Notes under the pieces: generated by a model
What the model was told of the DNA's origin: nothing
Seen by the model: only the letters and a program-made list of their open reading frames with translations
The model's database searches: none
Made by a program: the position numbers and the translations under genes
In this document: piece by piece, positions 33,434 through 47,400 of the stretch
Position numbering within the stretch: the first letter of the stretch is position 1
Layout of the letters: the number at the start of each line of letters is the position of its first letter
Source: Nepenthes gracilis
Taxonomy: Eukaryota > Streptophyta > Magnoliopsida > Caryophyllales > Nepenthaceae
Assembly: GCA_033239525.1 (NCBI GenBank)
Contig: BSYO01000024.1
Span: 14,813,268-14,877,267, forward strand
Length of the DNA stretch: 64,000 nucleotides
Reading direction: 5' to 3'

Positions 33434-35094
33434 CCCTTGCCTCAAACATATGAATCTGAAAATGGGTACTTTTGGCAGGGCAAGAACCGCAACAAATCAC
33501 CGAATCGTTGTATTAATATGTGGTGTTTGGAAAGAGGATATGCGTCAGAGCTTACCAGAGGCAAATGATGATGGCGAAAAACCGCGGCTACAGCAATAAT
33601 GTCTTCTGCAAATGCCGGCAATGCAGGAGATCAAATGGAAGCTGACATACTATTTTCAGCTGAATGGAAATCGAATAGAAGATTAAACGGTAATGTTTGT
33701 CTTCCTCTGCCTTGGCTAGATGTCGAATGGTAAATGATTGTTCTTTTTCAGCAAGATGGAAATTGGAACTTGTGAAAAATGATCTTCCTTTGTATAGCCA
33801 AAGATCAAATGATGAAGAATAAAGATGGTGTCTCTGTTTGGAAAAGAAATGAGCTTTTATCTGGGTAGAAGCAGAGAAATATCCGCCCTAGAATTCCATG
33901 AAAGTAAGAGACGAAATTGGCCGTTCTGTTTTTTTTTTTGGCAAGGATGAGCTGTTTCTTTTTTTCCGTCAAGAAAAAATAATATTATAACGATACTCTC
34001 TAATTACCTATAATATAATGCATATATTTATTTTTGTATAAGACTATTAATATAAATAAATATAATATATATCATATAAAAATGATAAAAATGTGTTATT
34101 TAAATATTTTTGCTTTTCGGTTTGATAGTTTATTGACGTGCTTCCAGGGAATTCCAAGTTGTTGCAAGGACAGGTCCAAATAAAAATTTAATTTTAAAAT
34201 ATTAGTCTGATAGGAGGAAGAACCCCTCAAAATTATAATCTAATTATTGTGGAGCTGATTCCTTGTTATGGAACTTGCAGTATTCCTCCATCCTTCAACA
34301 GTTGCAGATTTCGACGGCTGTATTTTGCAGCACTTTACTCTACGGCTCTCATTTTGTGGCGCTTCACTCAATTTTTTCAAAGTGATCGAAATTAAAATTT
34401 TATTATTAGTTAAAATAATTATTATTAATATAAATCAACTTATATAGTTTTTATTCTTATCTTATTTATGATAAGATATTTTTCAGTTATATTTATTCTT
34501 TTCATATTTTATCTTAATAACCAAAGAAAAATTTAACAATTTTTGCATAAATAATTGTATAGAGCCAAGTAGAATTATTAGAGTTTTGTTATCATGTAAA
34601 AGCACTCATATCAAATGGGTAAATATGAAACGAGAACTGCTAGAATTTACTATAATTTTTGCTAGGTGACTAATATTGTAGATGACAAACTTACACATGT
34701 TAATAGGTAATATCTAGACTCCAATGGCTCCCAAAGAGTGGACTTTATAATTTGAATTTAAGAACTAACTCAGCGTCTAGAATATATAATATAATTAGAA
34801 GGATAACTTGATAATTAAAGTTTTTTTCTATATACGAATTTGAGAATAAATAAATTACTTTAGATAAATTATATGCAATCTTATTTTATGGCATATAAAA
34901 TTAAGATTTAAATCTATAACTATAAGATAAATCTTAATAAAATTATTTTTTATAATTTATTTATTATCTTTGTTCTTTCATAAAAATAAATGTGAGATTG
35001 ATTCATCATAATTTTATGATCGGTGCATACCCTGGTCAGTTGCTTGCTTAGTCATCATTGGTGACATCCCCCAATGGCTGTTACTGATCTGTGG
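33434..35094. other. Intergenic region and 5' leader of the kinase-like gene
   Basis: Lies between two divergent genes. The first few hundred bases are the presumed leader and promoter of the kinase-like gene. Beyond about 33960 the sequence is AT-rich and no gene was recognised. Confidence 0.5.
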
Positions 35095-36110
35095 CTATGC
35101 AATGCCTCTGGCCACTGCTTCCGGTTGGTGGTGCCTTTAATGGGAAATTTCACAATCGTCAATGACAAAAAAATATCAATTATTAATCATTTTATTTGAT
35201 AAATGAACATTTTATTCACCAACAGTACATTTAGTTGTTGGAATAAAAAATATGGGAATAGAATAGTTATTCTCAGAAAATAGAATAGGATGTGAAAAGA
35301 ATTAGAATTGTTATTCTCATATTTGGTTGTTGGAATAAAATAATGTGAGAATTAGTATTCCATTATTTGGTTTGTAGAATAGTATGAGGAATAATATTAT
35401 AATAGTAATAATAATAATAATAATAATATTCCCATATATGTGGGAATATCTATTCCCATCTTTCATGTCGGAATAGCTATTTTCATATTTGTAAGAATAA
35501 ATATTTCTTAAAAATACTAATTACCGTCTAATTTACCAACCAAATAAGAAAATTATAATTTTTAGATGAATTAGCCAGAAATAGAATTATAATTCTAGTG
35601 AACCAAACATGAGGCAAGTGTCTAAAATTACTAAGAAGATCAAATAATTTTCATGCAAAGCCTCTGGCCACTGCTTCCGGTTGATGGTGCCTTTAATGGA
35701 AAAGTTCACAATCGTCAATGACAGAAAATATCAATTGTTAATCATTTTGTGTGATAAATGAACATTTTAATCACTAGGTGTCTAAAATTACTAAGAAGAT
35801 CAAATAATTTTTATGCAAATCCTCTGGGCACTGCTTCTGGTTGATGGTGCCTTTAATGGGAAATTTCACAATCATCAATGACAGAAAATATCAATTGTTG
35901 ATCATTTTGTGTGATAAATGAACATTTTATTTACCAAGTGTCTAAAATTATTAAGAAGATCAAATAATTTTTATGCAAAGCCTCTGGCCACTGCTTCCGA
36001 TTGATGGTGCCTTTAATGGGAAATTTCACAACCGTCAATGATAGAAAATATGAATTGTTAATTATTTTGTATGATAAATGAATATTTTACTCACAAAGTG
36101 TCTAAAATTA
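35095..36110 (+). repeat. Tandem repeat, about 160 bp unit, interrupted array
   Basis: CCTCTGG(C/G)CACTGCTTC recurs at about 35104, 35660, 35820 and 35980, and TGTCTAAAATTA at about 35619, 35780, 35940 and 36100. The period of the last three units is 160 bp. The first unit is separated from the second by an unrelated insert (35233-35612). The array lies 1.2-2.2 kb upstream of the gamma-tubulin start. Confidence 0.9.
35233..35612. mobile_element. Small insert in the 160 bp array, MITE-like
   Basis: About 380 bp, AT-rich and non-coding. It sits exactly between the end of one repeat unit (CACCAA) and the start of the next (GTGTCTAAAATT); other unit junctions read CCAAGTGTCT. Weak inverted ends are seen (CATTTAGTTGTTGG on the left, CCAAACATG on the right), with internal self-complementary GAATA / TATTC motifs and an ATA run. 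No transposase. The superfamily is not assigned; a short CAA may be the duplicated target. Confidence 0.5.
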
Positions 36111-37302
36111 CTAAAAATATCAAATAATTTTTATGTAAAAAAATTTTTTTAAACAAAATAAATTGTTTGACCCATAAGTTATAAGTGGTCTTAGTTTTAA
36201 CTTGAAAGATTGGAGTATCGAGATTGTCAATGTATCAAAATATTCAAGTACTAGATGACTGAAGTGCCAAGGTACCAAAATGACCAAAGTGATAGCATAG
36301 CTCCACAATAGGAGAATTGATCGACCTTGTAGGATTCATGCAAGGTAGTAAGATGCATCGATATTAGTAAAAGATAGACAAGTTAAAGATAATTATTTAA
36401 TTAACAGTTAACTTATCTAATATATTATAGTAACAATAATTACTAAGAAAGCAATTAATGCACACTAAGAAGGCAATCATTGCACAATCATGAACTAAAC
36501 ACTAGTGAAAGGGCAAGAATTGTAATTTTTTGATAATTATTTATATTGAAAATAGGTAGATTCAATTTTTAGAATTTCTGTTAAGAGGTTATGATGTCTC
36601 TCACAATAAAAGGTTTATATGACCGCTCTCCTATGTCCTTTAACAAAAAACTATTAGGGTACAAAATTTATCTTCTGTAACTTTTTATTTACATTTTTCT
36701 TACTATGGACCAAATATTCATCTATTAATTATTTTTATTACAGAAGATGTATTTATCCCTTTATTGTACCCACTTTAATTTGTGTAATGTATTATTAGCT
36801 TGAGTATGAAGAGGTATCATAGACATATAGCCCGATTCACAGTTACTAATTTGTATTTGTGATATATAAAAACTTGTAACTATTGATTAAAAATATATTT
36901 CATAATTTTACCTATTGAATTTATTTTTAATTACATACCATTTTAGAAGTATATATTTTCATAAAAAAAATAATATGTAAGTGAAGTCTTAGTAAATACA
37001 ATTTGTAAGTGATGTCTGTATTAAATACAATTTTCCTTCATAAACTAATGAAAGTGGATAGAAAAAAATTTTCTTTTATAGGTCTGTTGTCTATCTCAAT
37101 GATATCGGCAGGCTTACACTTACTCGCCTTCTCAGCTTTTCTTGGTTACAGCCACCCTATAAGAACAACCTCACAACTGGTCAGTGTGCATTCTCACGCT
37201 CTCTTTTCAAAATAGCGTTCCGCGCCAGCGAGTAAGAAAAGGGGACAGAGAGAGAGAACTAGAAGCCCTAGACATTTGCCGCGAAACAAAAAGGGTGAGA
37301 AA
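36111..37302 (+). other. Promoter side and 5' leader of gamma-tubulin
   Basis: Non-coding. The last 100 bases before the ATG include a CT-rich then GA-rich leader (GGGGACAGAGAGAGAGAACT near 37240-37260). No clear TATA box could be assigned. The rest is AT-rich. Confidence 0.45.
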
Positions 37303-40300
37303 ATGCCTCGAGAAATCATCACGTTGCAAGTTGGACAATGTGGGAACCAGATTGGAATGGAATTCTGGAAACAGCTTTGCCTTGAGCATGGAATCAGTAG
37401 AGAAGGCATTCTTGAAGACTTTGCTACTCAGGTACTCTCTCTTCTTTCTTTTCACGTTTTCCTCGTATTCTACTGTTTATTGTGTGAAAATTAATTTATG
37501 TTTTGATGAAATGTAGGGCTTCATATTTGTTTATCTGTATAGTATAGGATTGCATAGTTGGATGAGTGATTCTTCAGAAGTGTGGCCTCATTAGGTTGAT
37601 TTTGTCGAGGTTATTAGTAAATTTAAGTTTTTTCAGAATTTGATTGGTGCGGGCAAAATTAGAAGAGGGATCTAATCCTCAATTCAGGAAACTGAAGCGA
37701 GGTACCTTCTGGCGAGTTGTCTAATGCAGCATGTGCATGTCATAACTGCTCCTGTCCCTTTCCACAAAACTGAGCTGAAATTTTGTGTGTCTGTGCACAT
37801 GCTATTATAGATGAAAATTGAATCTAGTTCAGTACGTTTGTTTAAGCGAATTATTTTTGGTGAAGGATTTCAGGTGGTTTTTTGTTAAAGAACTATAGTT
37901 ACGTGAAGAATGTACAGCGGCCTCTCATTGCCCCTACGTGGCCATTCATTTACTTATAATGACTGCAGGGAGGTGATAGGAAAGATGTCTTTTTCTACCA
38001 AGCTGATGACCAGCATTATATACCACGAGCTTTGCTTATTGATTTGGAGCCCAGAGTAATCAATGGAATATTAAATAGCGAATATCGGAATCTCTACAAT
38101 CATGAGAACATTTACAGAGATGGTGATGGTGGGGGTGCTGGAAATAATTGGGCCAGCGGATATCATCAGGTTTGCTTCTTGAATTTCCAAGAGTTTGATG
38201 CCTTTGACGATTGGCTTTTATGTTGCACTTTCACCACTTCTATCAAGGAATTATTTTGTTATTGTGTTTGCACCTTTCTGTCCTTATTGTCTTGTGTCAA
38301 AAGGTATATAAAACATAGCAAATTTTTTGGTCTTGATACTGTGGTTCAATTCCACCATCTTACCGTATCAAATATTGAAAAAGAAAGTCTTAGTGGTGAT
38401 GAGATAAGCAAATTTGGTTTCCTATACTTCTTTTTGACCATGTTCTAGAGCTCACTTGTTTGCCATTATTGTTTAACTTTTACATTCCAGGAGTCTGATC
38501 TAATTTGGTTTATTGTCATTAGATTAGCTCATATGGTTCCCAGTACAACCTCATTATCTTGTTACACAAATGCATGGTATACGTGTTTTTTAGATGGTGT
38601 ATTATGATATATGTGAATATGCTGGAATCGAGGAGATTCCAGGGAATTGAATTCATGGGATTTGAATTTTATGGAACTGACAACCTTAGTGTGGTGAAAT
38701 TGGATCAATTCTGGTCCCTTACATGCATCCTGTCCACTCTCTGCATATGCATGTCATAGTTTTAAATCATGATGTCACATTGTTCTAGGTGTACTACCAA
38801 CAACCGCAAGGGGCTCATCATAATGGTCCAGATGCACGCTGTCATCAGTATTTATGTCTACGATTCTTCTCTTTCTTAAATACAATGTATTTCCACTTAC
38901 ATTATATGATATAATTAAAATTTCTCCTGAACTGTGTAATCACATCCCTTTTCCTTTGGTCTAACCCAACTAGACATTACAACTGGTGAATTGGAATTCA
39001 GCAATTATAGAGATCCGTTGCACCATGGCACCATGCTAGAGAGCCCTAACTCTATTTGTAGATTAATTAAATTTCTACGAGCAAGCATGTGCAGAAAGCA
39101 TGTCCTTTGAGTTTTTTTTTTTTATTGCTTACTTTAGACTTTGTTCCTTGCTCCTGTCTCTCACCTGAGGTCCACTCATAGCCCTTTCAGTTGTTACTTG
39201 GGCAATGTCAACACCCTACTATTTTGTGAGGCTTTTGAAAACTGATAATCAAAGCTTGTGGATCCCCCTTGACACAAAAAAAGCTAGGGGGAGATAACCA
39301 TGCTTCTTCTTGTTCAATTGTTAAGTTGAGTTGAGTCAACCCCCAGTCTACCTAGACATCTAGTTAAATATTTAACTTAGTGATAACTGTGACTAGTATT
39401 ATATTTTCTGTAATTACTTAATGTATCAGTCATCTTTTCTGGGGTAGGGGGATAGGAAAGCATTTGAGGTTAACTCATATTACAGGCCAGGCCTGTGCCT
39501 ATTGGAAAAGAAACCAATTCAAGGCTTTCAGGGTGAATCTGACTTCACATAAACCACGTGTTCTTGATTTGTGAATCGACTACATTTTCACCATTCTTTA
39601 CCTTAATGATTTTTGAATATATCAAATACTTATTTGTTTTGCTGTTGAATTTTGACATAGTTGTTCTTCTATAACCAGGGGCAGCAAGTTCAAGAAGATA
39701 TAATGGACATGATTGATAGAGAAGCTGATGGAAGTGATAGTCTTGAAGGCTTTGTCCTCTGCCATTCAATAGCTGGAGGAACAGGATCAGGTCTCCCAAA
39801 CTTGTTATGTTATTGTGATGGAACTTTGATTGAAGAAAAATTTATTTAGTTGCTGAACTGACTCATTGGAAATGAAGTTTGCATAAAATTACATGAGGAT
39901 GCAAATAGCTACAATCTTGAAGAACCATGCTACCATCAGCTGGAGAAAAAAACCATTACCCTTGATGGCTGTGAACTGCCCATGATAATATCAAGCATAT
40001 GCTCATCCCTCAGATTCTCAAATGTGCATTACTTTTTGTCATTTTGCTTGTTCCTCTTAGTAGCTTCCTTTTTTGCAGGTATGGGTTCATATCTCCTGGA
40101 AACATTGAATGATCGCTACAGCAAAAAACTTGTTCAGACATATAGTGTGTTTCCTAATCAGGAAGAAACTAGTGATGTGGTGGTACAGCCCTACAATTCT
40201 CTGTTGACACTCAAGCGGCTGACACTAAATGCTGATTGTGTGGTTGTTCTTGATAATACTGCATTGAATAAAATTGCATCAGAGAGGCTTCATCTGACAA

Positions 40301-41482
40301 ATCCGACTTTTGCTCAAACAAATTCGTTGGTTTCTACTGTAATGTCTGCCAGCACAACCACACTACGCTATCCTGGGTACATGAACAATGACTTGGTCGG
40401 TCTCCTTGCTTCTTTAATTCCTACTCCAAGATGTCATTTTCTGATGACGGGGTATACACCACTCACGGTGGAGCGCCAGGTAAGCATGGCATGCATGAAA
40501 TTTTGGGAGTAATTTCTAATCATTTTGGTAGCTGATATTTTGATTATGGGAAAATTTCTCTAATAACTTTTGGGCTTCACTTCAAAAGTGTGGAAGTACT
40601 ATTCTTCGTGCGATTATTATTTATTCTGTGTCCTAAAAACCCTTCTTTTATATACTCTTCTTGATTTATTCTATTTTGCTCTCCTGCCACCTTGCTATTT
40701 TTTCGTGTGTCTGTATAGCTAGGGGCACAGCTGGTAGTTGTGGTACACTGATGATAAAACAACAAATTTCTAAAAACTATGCAAAACCTCTTACAATATT
40801 TATCAGAAAAAGATATTTGACTCAGGCTTCAAGCACACGAAAGGATTGTGTACTTTTCTTATTGTGTTAAATTTGAGATTGTGTCCTCTGACATTTTCTC
40901 ACCATTGTAAGTTCAAAGTAAAGCAGGGTGCACCTTTCATGTATTAATATGTACTACTCCTGTGTTCCTCGTGAGCATTGGCAGAACATGGCAAGTTGAG
41001 GATTAACATGAGGTCTCTGTCCCTCTCCTGTGTGTCTGTGTGCACGTACGCATATGCAGACGCTTCATGTTCAGCACATGTGTGCTTGTGTCTCACACCA
41101 TAAGTTGCATTGTCATGTTCAGTTGCTATTTCAATTCCTATGACACTGATTAACATCTATATGCAAAAAGATTGAAATAGATTTTTATGATTGCATATGA
41201 GGATTTTTTGTGATGGCTGATGTCTGATTATGCATGCAACTTATTGTTGCAGGTCAATGTAATCCGTAAAACTACTGTACTGGATGTCATGAGAAGACTT
41301 CTTCAGGTTGTTTTGTTTCTGCAATTGCCATGGTAGTGCATAGTTTGGCCTACCTCTAATGGTAATTTGTTCTGCAGACAAAGAATATAATGGTGTCTTC
41401 TTATGCTCGAACAAAGGAAGCTAGCCAAGCAAAGTATATATCAATCTTAAATATAATCCAAGGAGAAGTGGATCCTACCCAG
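37303..41482 (+). other. TUBG: Gamma-tubulin exons 1-6 block
   Basis: Codes for residues 1-334: the nucleotide-binding half of the protein and the start of the second half. Introns 1-5 are 537, 1,509, 288, 773 and 71 bp. Intron 3 splits a glycine codon (TCAG/GTATGG). No element was recognised in these introns. Confidence 0.95.
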
Positions 41483-44400
41483 GTGATGACAGCATGCTGC
41501 ATAATTCTCTGTTATCTATTCTATTGGTTTTCTCATTATAGAAGTTGATTTGATGGATTTGTTTTGTTTTCTGTTGAATCACTGGTTTTGAGAACTCATG
41601 TTGATCATCAGCTTGACCACCGTATTGTGTGTATATGCATATTCCTTCCACAAGTGACTTATTCATATTTCCTCTTTCTTCACTCCGGTATTCAAGCTTT
41701 GTGGTTTTCACCACCCCGTCGATGTTTCATCATTCACCAGTCACCTTCCACTGTGCTACAGTCCACTGCCTCCCACCCTGATATGCCACCCACTGTCTCT
41801 CAATCTTCCACCACTATCCATGTTTCTTTGCCTATTACCTCAAAGCACGAAGCCATTGTGATGCCATCTATTGCCACTGCCTTGCCAGTTGAGTTGAAAC
41901 TTGAACAGGAGAAAGATGAATATGTGTTGTGTCAGAGGATCATCACACAGATTTGTGCTTGAGCAGGTGAAATTGGAGATTGAATATGCTGGATCCCCCA
42001 ACCTAACTGTAGCATATCATCTTGTCAAAATTAGGATTCCAATTTTAAAAGAAGTTGTCCAGGGGTTGAGTTAGGAAAATTTGTTGGAGTGGGTGGAGGT
42101 GTTCTGTAAAGGAATTTGTTTGGGGAAAGGATATGCGTGAGAAAGGCTTGCCAAAAGCCTCCGTGTTAAGCAAGAAGTAAAACTTGGAAAATGATGGTAT
42201 ATTGAATTCCCATTATCTGTATTTTATTCACACTTCCTGAGTATTTTGATATATCCTATGGCAATGCAGCCTATATGTGGATTCTTCCAGTTGTGGTTGG
42301 ATTCCTCTGCTGTTGTTGGTATTATTAGCTTACATAAAAGAGCTTGATCATTATATTGTGCTTTCTTTGCCATCCTCCAGTAGTTGTCAGCAATTTGTTT
42401 GTGGAAATGAGCAATGGATATATACTGTAGGCAGGTTAAAGGAGAAGGAAACAAAAGATCAAGCAGCACTATTTCCAATATATAATTTCAATGTAGGACA
42501 CGGACAGATCCTAACCTTTTTTCAGATAGAAATATTCCCTTGTCTGACATGATAGTTCCCACCAAACCTGCACCAGGCATCCATCTTTGGAGATTGTTCT
42601 AGTATTTTTTGTTGCTATTAAATCTTGCCATATTCTAAATCCAAATGTGTTCTGTTTCTGTGCCAAACTTTGGCCCTTTTCGCTACTCTTTATGTCCTTG
42701 TTCCACTTGGCTGTTGATAATCAATGTTTGCAATCTCATTGAAAAGTATGCCTGAAGGGTTTTTGAGATGATATTTACGAACATTTTTTGCAGTCACTTG
42801 GGATTTGAATTGACTAATTAAATTCTAACCATCTATTTTGCAGAATCTGGGTAATTTAACATTTGGATATCAAAAGCTCAGGCTGTTTCTGGAAGACTTT
42901 CTAGAAAGTCTAGAAATCTATTTGTTTTGTCGTCTTCTAATTCCAACATTCTAATGAATTTTTCAGATCATATAAAATACCAAAACAATATTTTTCAAAA
43001 TTTCCACAAGTCATATAGAGGGTTGCTTTATAGTTTTGTAAATTGAGTTTATATATATTGTGTCATGAAGTTAGAAATATTGGTTTATAAGCTTATAAAT
43101 TTAAATGTATGCCAAACTTTTATTCAATTTTGTTTGTGTTTTCCATGATTATGTGAGGTTAAAAATCTTAAAAATGATTTTTTTACTAATTAGAAAATCC
43201 ATTAATGCCACTTGATGTGAGGTGCCAAAATTATGGTCCTTTATAATATTTATGTTATCATCTAATAGTTTCAATAATTCAATAAAATTTATCATTTGTG
43301 TATAATTAATTTGACTATAAAATATTAATTACATTATTAATAATTTAAATGTCGTTTTTATTATGAATTAGTGTCATAAATAGCCATAATTGGTTTGTTG
43401 ACAACTAAATTTCATAGTTAATATTGTAAATGAGTTTATTACTTTGCTTATACTCAACTTACTAATTTTAGAAGTTTAAAATTGGACTTGAGTTCGACTC
43501 ATTAGCTTCACTAATTTAGCTAAAATGATAAGAAATCAAACTTACTTACCGAGTGATGGGTAGTGGATACCTAAGGCCTAAGGATATAACCCGTTTTCAC
43601 AAAATGGGTCCACGTCCTTAAATGGCCCAAAAAGCCTACGCGGCTCAAGAGGCTAACATGGTTGAGAAGGCCCAAAGGCCCGGCGACTTGTCACAGGAAG
43701 GACAAGGATACTAGCTCAGGGATGATGTCCTTAAAGGCACGCGCGTCCTGTAACACTAAACCTGCACAGAAAATGGCGGCTTTCGGCACACGGCGCATGC
43801 GTGATGTGACGTCTCGCAAAGCCAGTTCGCGTACACGCAATCTTCCTGTTACGGCAAAGTGATTTGCAGAGTTGGTAGTAGGGCCTTCTGCACACGCCAA
43901 CCCCTATGTGGCAGCTCCGTGCAGAGGATTTCAACTACTATATAAACATTCACTTTGTACCTATCAAAGGATTTGAAATTTGAAATCTTGAACTCTTGCA
44001 TTTACACATTAAGAGAGAGAAAGAGCAGAAAAACTACATTGTGTTATAGAGAGGGAAAGAGAGAACTTGTGTTGTAAGAGTAACTCCAAAGAGTTTTTAT
44101 ACACCTAGTCCTCAGCCTGTTGTACTTGTACTCACACATAGTGGAAGCAGTTCTCAGACCAAAGTTCCGTGATTTTTTCCTCTCATTCAGCGGAGAGCTT
44201 TCGACGTAAAAATCTTACGTGTTATATTCTCTCTCTTTCCTTTTCCCGTTCATACTGTTTGGTATTGCTGCTGGATCCTTGTCCGTATCAGATTAAGGAT
44301 CCAAGGACACAATATTTGGTGCCGTCTGTGGGAACCGACAAAAAGTCAGGTGAACACGCCTTTTGAGAAACTGAAAATTGAAAGAATGGTGAACACGAGA

Positions 44401-47400
44401 GGATAGGCCAGTGTCCTAGTTAGAGAGGCCGCTTCCAATGGCAATGGCCCTGTCGTGGGCGTCAGGATAGAGAAAATCTTGACCCTTATGTCTGAGCGCT
44501 AGCTATGAGAATGGACGACGTCACCAATACCGTCCAGATGCTCTGCTTGAGAATGGACGAGCGGCAAAGGAGGCACTATTTAAGGCCTCCCAGACCGCAA
44601 CGTCCCAGAGAAAGGGTAAGGGCAAAAACATCCCTCCAAGCAAACCACTCAACATGAGGACCCTGGGATGCAGGTTGCCTCGAGCAGCAGAGCCCCATCG
44701 CGCCTTCAAGGGCGCTTGGGTCCTCGGATACAGGAGGAAAGCCCAAAGAGGCAAAATTCTCGCTATGTTCGCGACAGTTAGGAGCATGTCATTCAGGATG
44801 TGGCTCCTCGCGAAGAAGTCCCTCTGAGGACTAGGAGCCATTCAGGTCAACAAGTTGCGCAAGACTCCTACGAGTTGAGGAAATACCTTAACAAGAGAAA
44901 GATGAGTCCACCTTATGTGGAGGAAAAGCTGGAAATGGTCTTCCAGCGAGTTTTCAGCGGAAACAATGGAGGAGCGGCTGACCTGCGTCAATCTCCCTTA
45001 TCAATGGAGATCAGGATGAGGCCGCTCCCCCTAAAATTTAAAATGCCAAACCTTCATGCCTATGACGAGAGTACAGATCCTATGGACCATTTGGATCACT
45101 TTTATAAACATCTGAGCCTCTAAAGCTTGGATGAATTGACAATGTATCAGTGCTTTATGCTAACACTCAGGGGAGACGTGAGAATGTGGTTTTATGGGCT
45201 GCCAGTGAACTTTATCTGCTCATTCACTGAACTGGCAGGCAGCTTCTTCTCGCAGTTTGCCTCCAACAGGAGGATTGAGAAGCAACCCTGGCACCTTGCT
45301 TGTGTGAAGCAAGGAGCCAGGGAGACCTTGAGAGGGTTCCTGGCCTGATTTATCGCGGAGGCCCAATAGATCCCAAAGCTGGCGGACGGGATGAAGCTGA
45401 ACACTTCTTGTCCGCGCTGGAAGGAGGAGCTTTCTTCAAGCACCTCATCCATAAAGGACCCCAGACATTCATAGAGGCCGAGGCCGTCGCTCGAGCATAC
45501 ATAGCTACTGAAGAAGCCAACGACGCGAAGAGGCCTGCCCAAGTGGAGAGCCTTCCCCTGAGGCCAGTGGAAGGAAAGAGGAAGCACGAAGACCGACAAA
45601 GCTCTCGAGTACCGAAGAAGCAGCAAAAGTCCGAGTAGGCTGTTCATAGGGAGTACATGCTTTTAAACCTGACTCCATTGAACAACTCACGTACCAACAT
45701 CCTGATGCAGATCAGAGATGAACAATTTTTGAAGTGACCCAAGATGTTAAAGAACTCAGAAGGTGGTGACCAGTCTAAATACTGTCACTACCATCGCTGT
45801 GAATGACACGGTGCCAAGGACTGCAGGACGCTGTAGAAGGAAATTGAAGAGCTTATCAAGAGAGGTCATCTCAACCGTTTCCTTCAAAGACTCGGATAAG
45901 TTTTTGGAACAGCAAGGGATGGTGAGGCTGACCCACCGATGAACAGGGTGGTTGTGGGAGTCGTGAACATGGTATTGACTTGCACGGCCAGAAGAGGCGC
46001 TCGGGAGGATCCAGTGGCGAGGAAGAAGAACCTAGGGTAGAATCTAGGGATGAGATCATTTGTTTTTGTAACGAAGATATGGTTCATGTAATATCCTCCC
46101 ATTCTGACTCTTTGGTTGTAATTGCACTCATTTCGAACGGAGTTTTAGACTACCAGATAAAACGAGTATTCACTGATAATGAAAGTTTGAGAAATTTGCT
46201 TTATCTTGATACCTTTTTTAAGTTAGGACTCAAGAGAAGTCAGATGACGACTATTGAAGGACCCATCTACGAATTGGACAATGAGCCAGTGCTAGTACAG
46301 GGAGTCATCCAGCTTGAGGTCACGCTCGAGACTTATCCGAGGACAGCGACCAAGACCCTCTTGTTCTTGGTGGTAGACCTCTCGCCCGTCTACAACGCCA
46401 TCCTCGGGTGTCCTTGCCTTGCTGCCTTCGGAGCCGTAACCTCAATCCCACATCTAATGATGAAGTTTCCAACGTCGTACGGGATTGGGGAAGTCCTCGG
46501 AGATCATGCTACCGGACGGACATGCTATCTGTCCCAAGTCACACAGACACCACTTGCTCAGCCCATGGAGGACTTGGACTTCCGCGATGAGACGACACTG
46601 CAACAGGCCAAGTCTGGAGAAGTAATTGACCGAGTCCTTTTGGATCCTAGAGATCCTGAGAAGTATGTCCAGATAGGGAGTTCGCTACCTTAATCTTTTC
46701 GAGACCAGCTCATCAGTTTCTTACGAAAGAATTCAGACGTCTTTGCTTGGACACTGAGCGACATGCTAGGGATACTGACTGGAGTAATAGTCTACAAATT
46801 GGGACTAGATCCCAGTCATAAGTCCGTTTGGCAAAAAAGAAGAAACTATTCCGTGGAAAAGTTGGTGGCTATCCGGGAGGAGGTAAAGAAGTTCCTGGAC
46901 GCGGGATTCATAATGGAAGTGCATTATCCAGACTGGCTGTCCAACGTTGTGATGGTCAAAAAGGACAACGAAAAGTGGAGGATGTGATTAGGCTTCACAG
47001 ATGTCAATAAGGCATGCCCAAAATACAGCTTTCCCCTACCAAGGATCGATTCACTTGTAGACTCGACGTGCGGCCATGAGCTCCTAAGCTTCATGGATGT
47101 GTGCTCGGGTTACAACCAAATAAAAATGAGTCCCGAAGATGAGGTACACATCTCATCTATGACGAACCAAGGGACATACTGTTATAAAGTCATACTCTTT
47201 GGTATCAAGAATGCTGGTGCTACTTATCAGCGGCTCGTGTATAAAATGTTCTAGCACCAAGTCAGAGCGTGAAGGTCTACATGGACAACATGCTCGTCAA
47301 AAACAAAGTGACCGAAGACCACGTTTGAGATATGTCCGAGACCTTCAATGTCCTAAGAAAGCACCAGATGAAGCTTAATCTAGCCAAGTGCACATTCGGG

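Noticed and set aside
33434..33445. A start four codons upstream of MEQF in the kinase-like gene.
   Set aside because: The upstream codon is TTG; the ATG at 33433 matches the family N-terminus.
32752..33568. Plus-strand open frames opposite the kinase-like gene.
   Set aside because: Shadows of the conserved minus-strand coding sequence; no similarity of their own.
41564..41962. An open frame of 132 codons in intron 6 of TUBG as a possible extra exon or gene.
   Set aside because: No family similarity, and the flanking exons join in frame without it.
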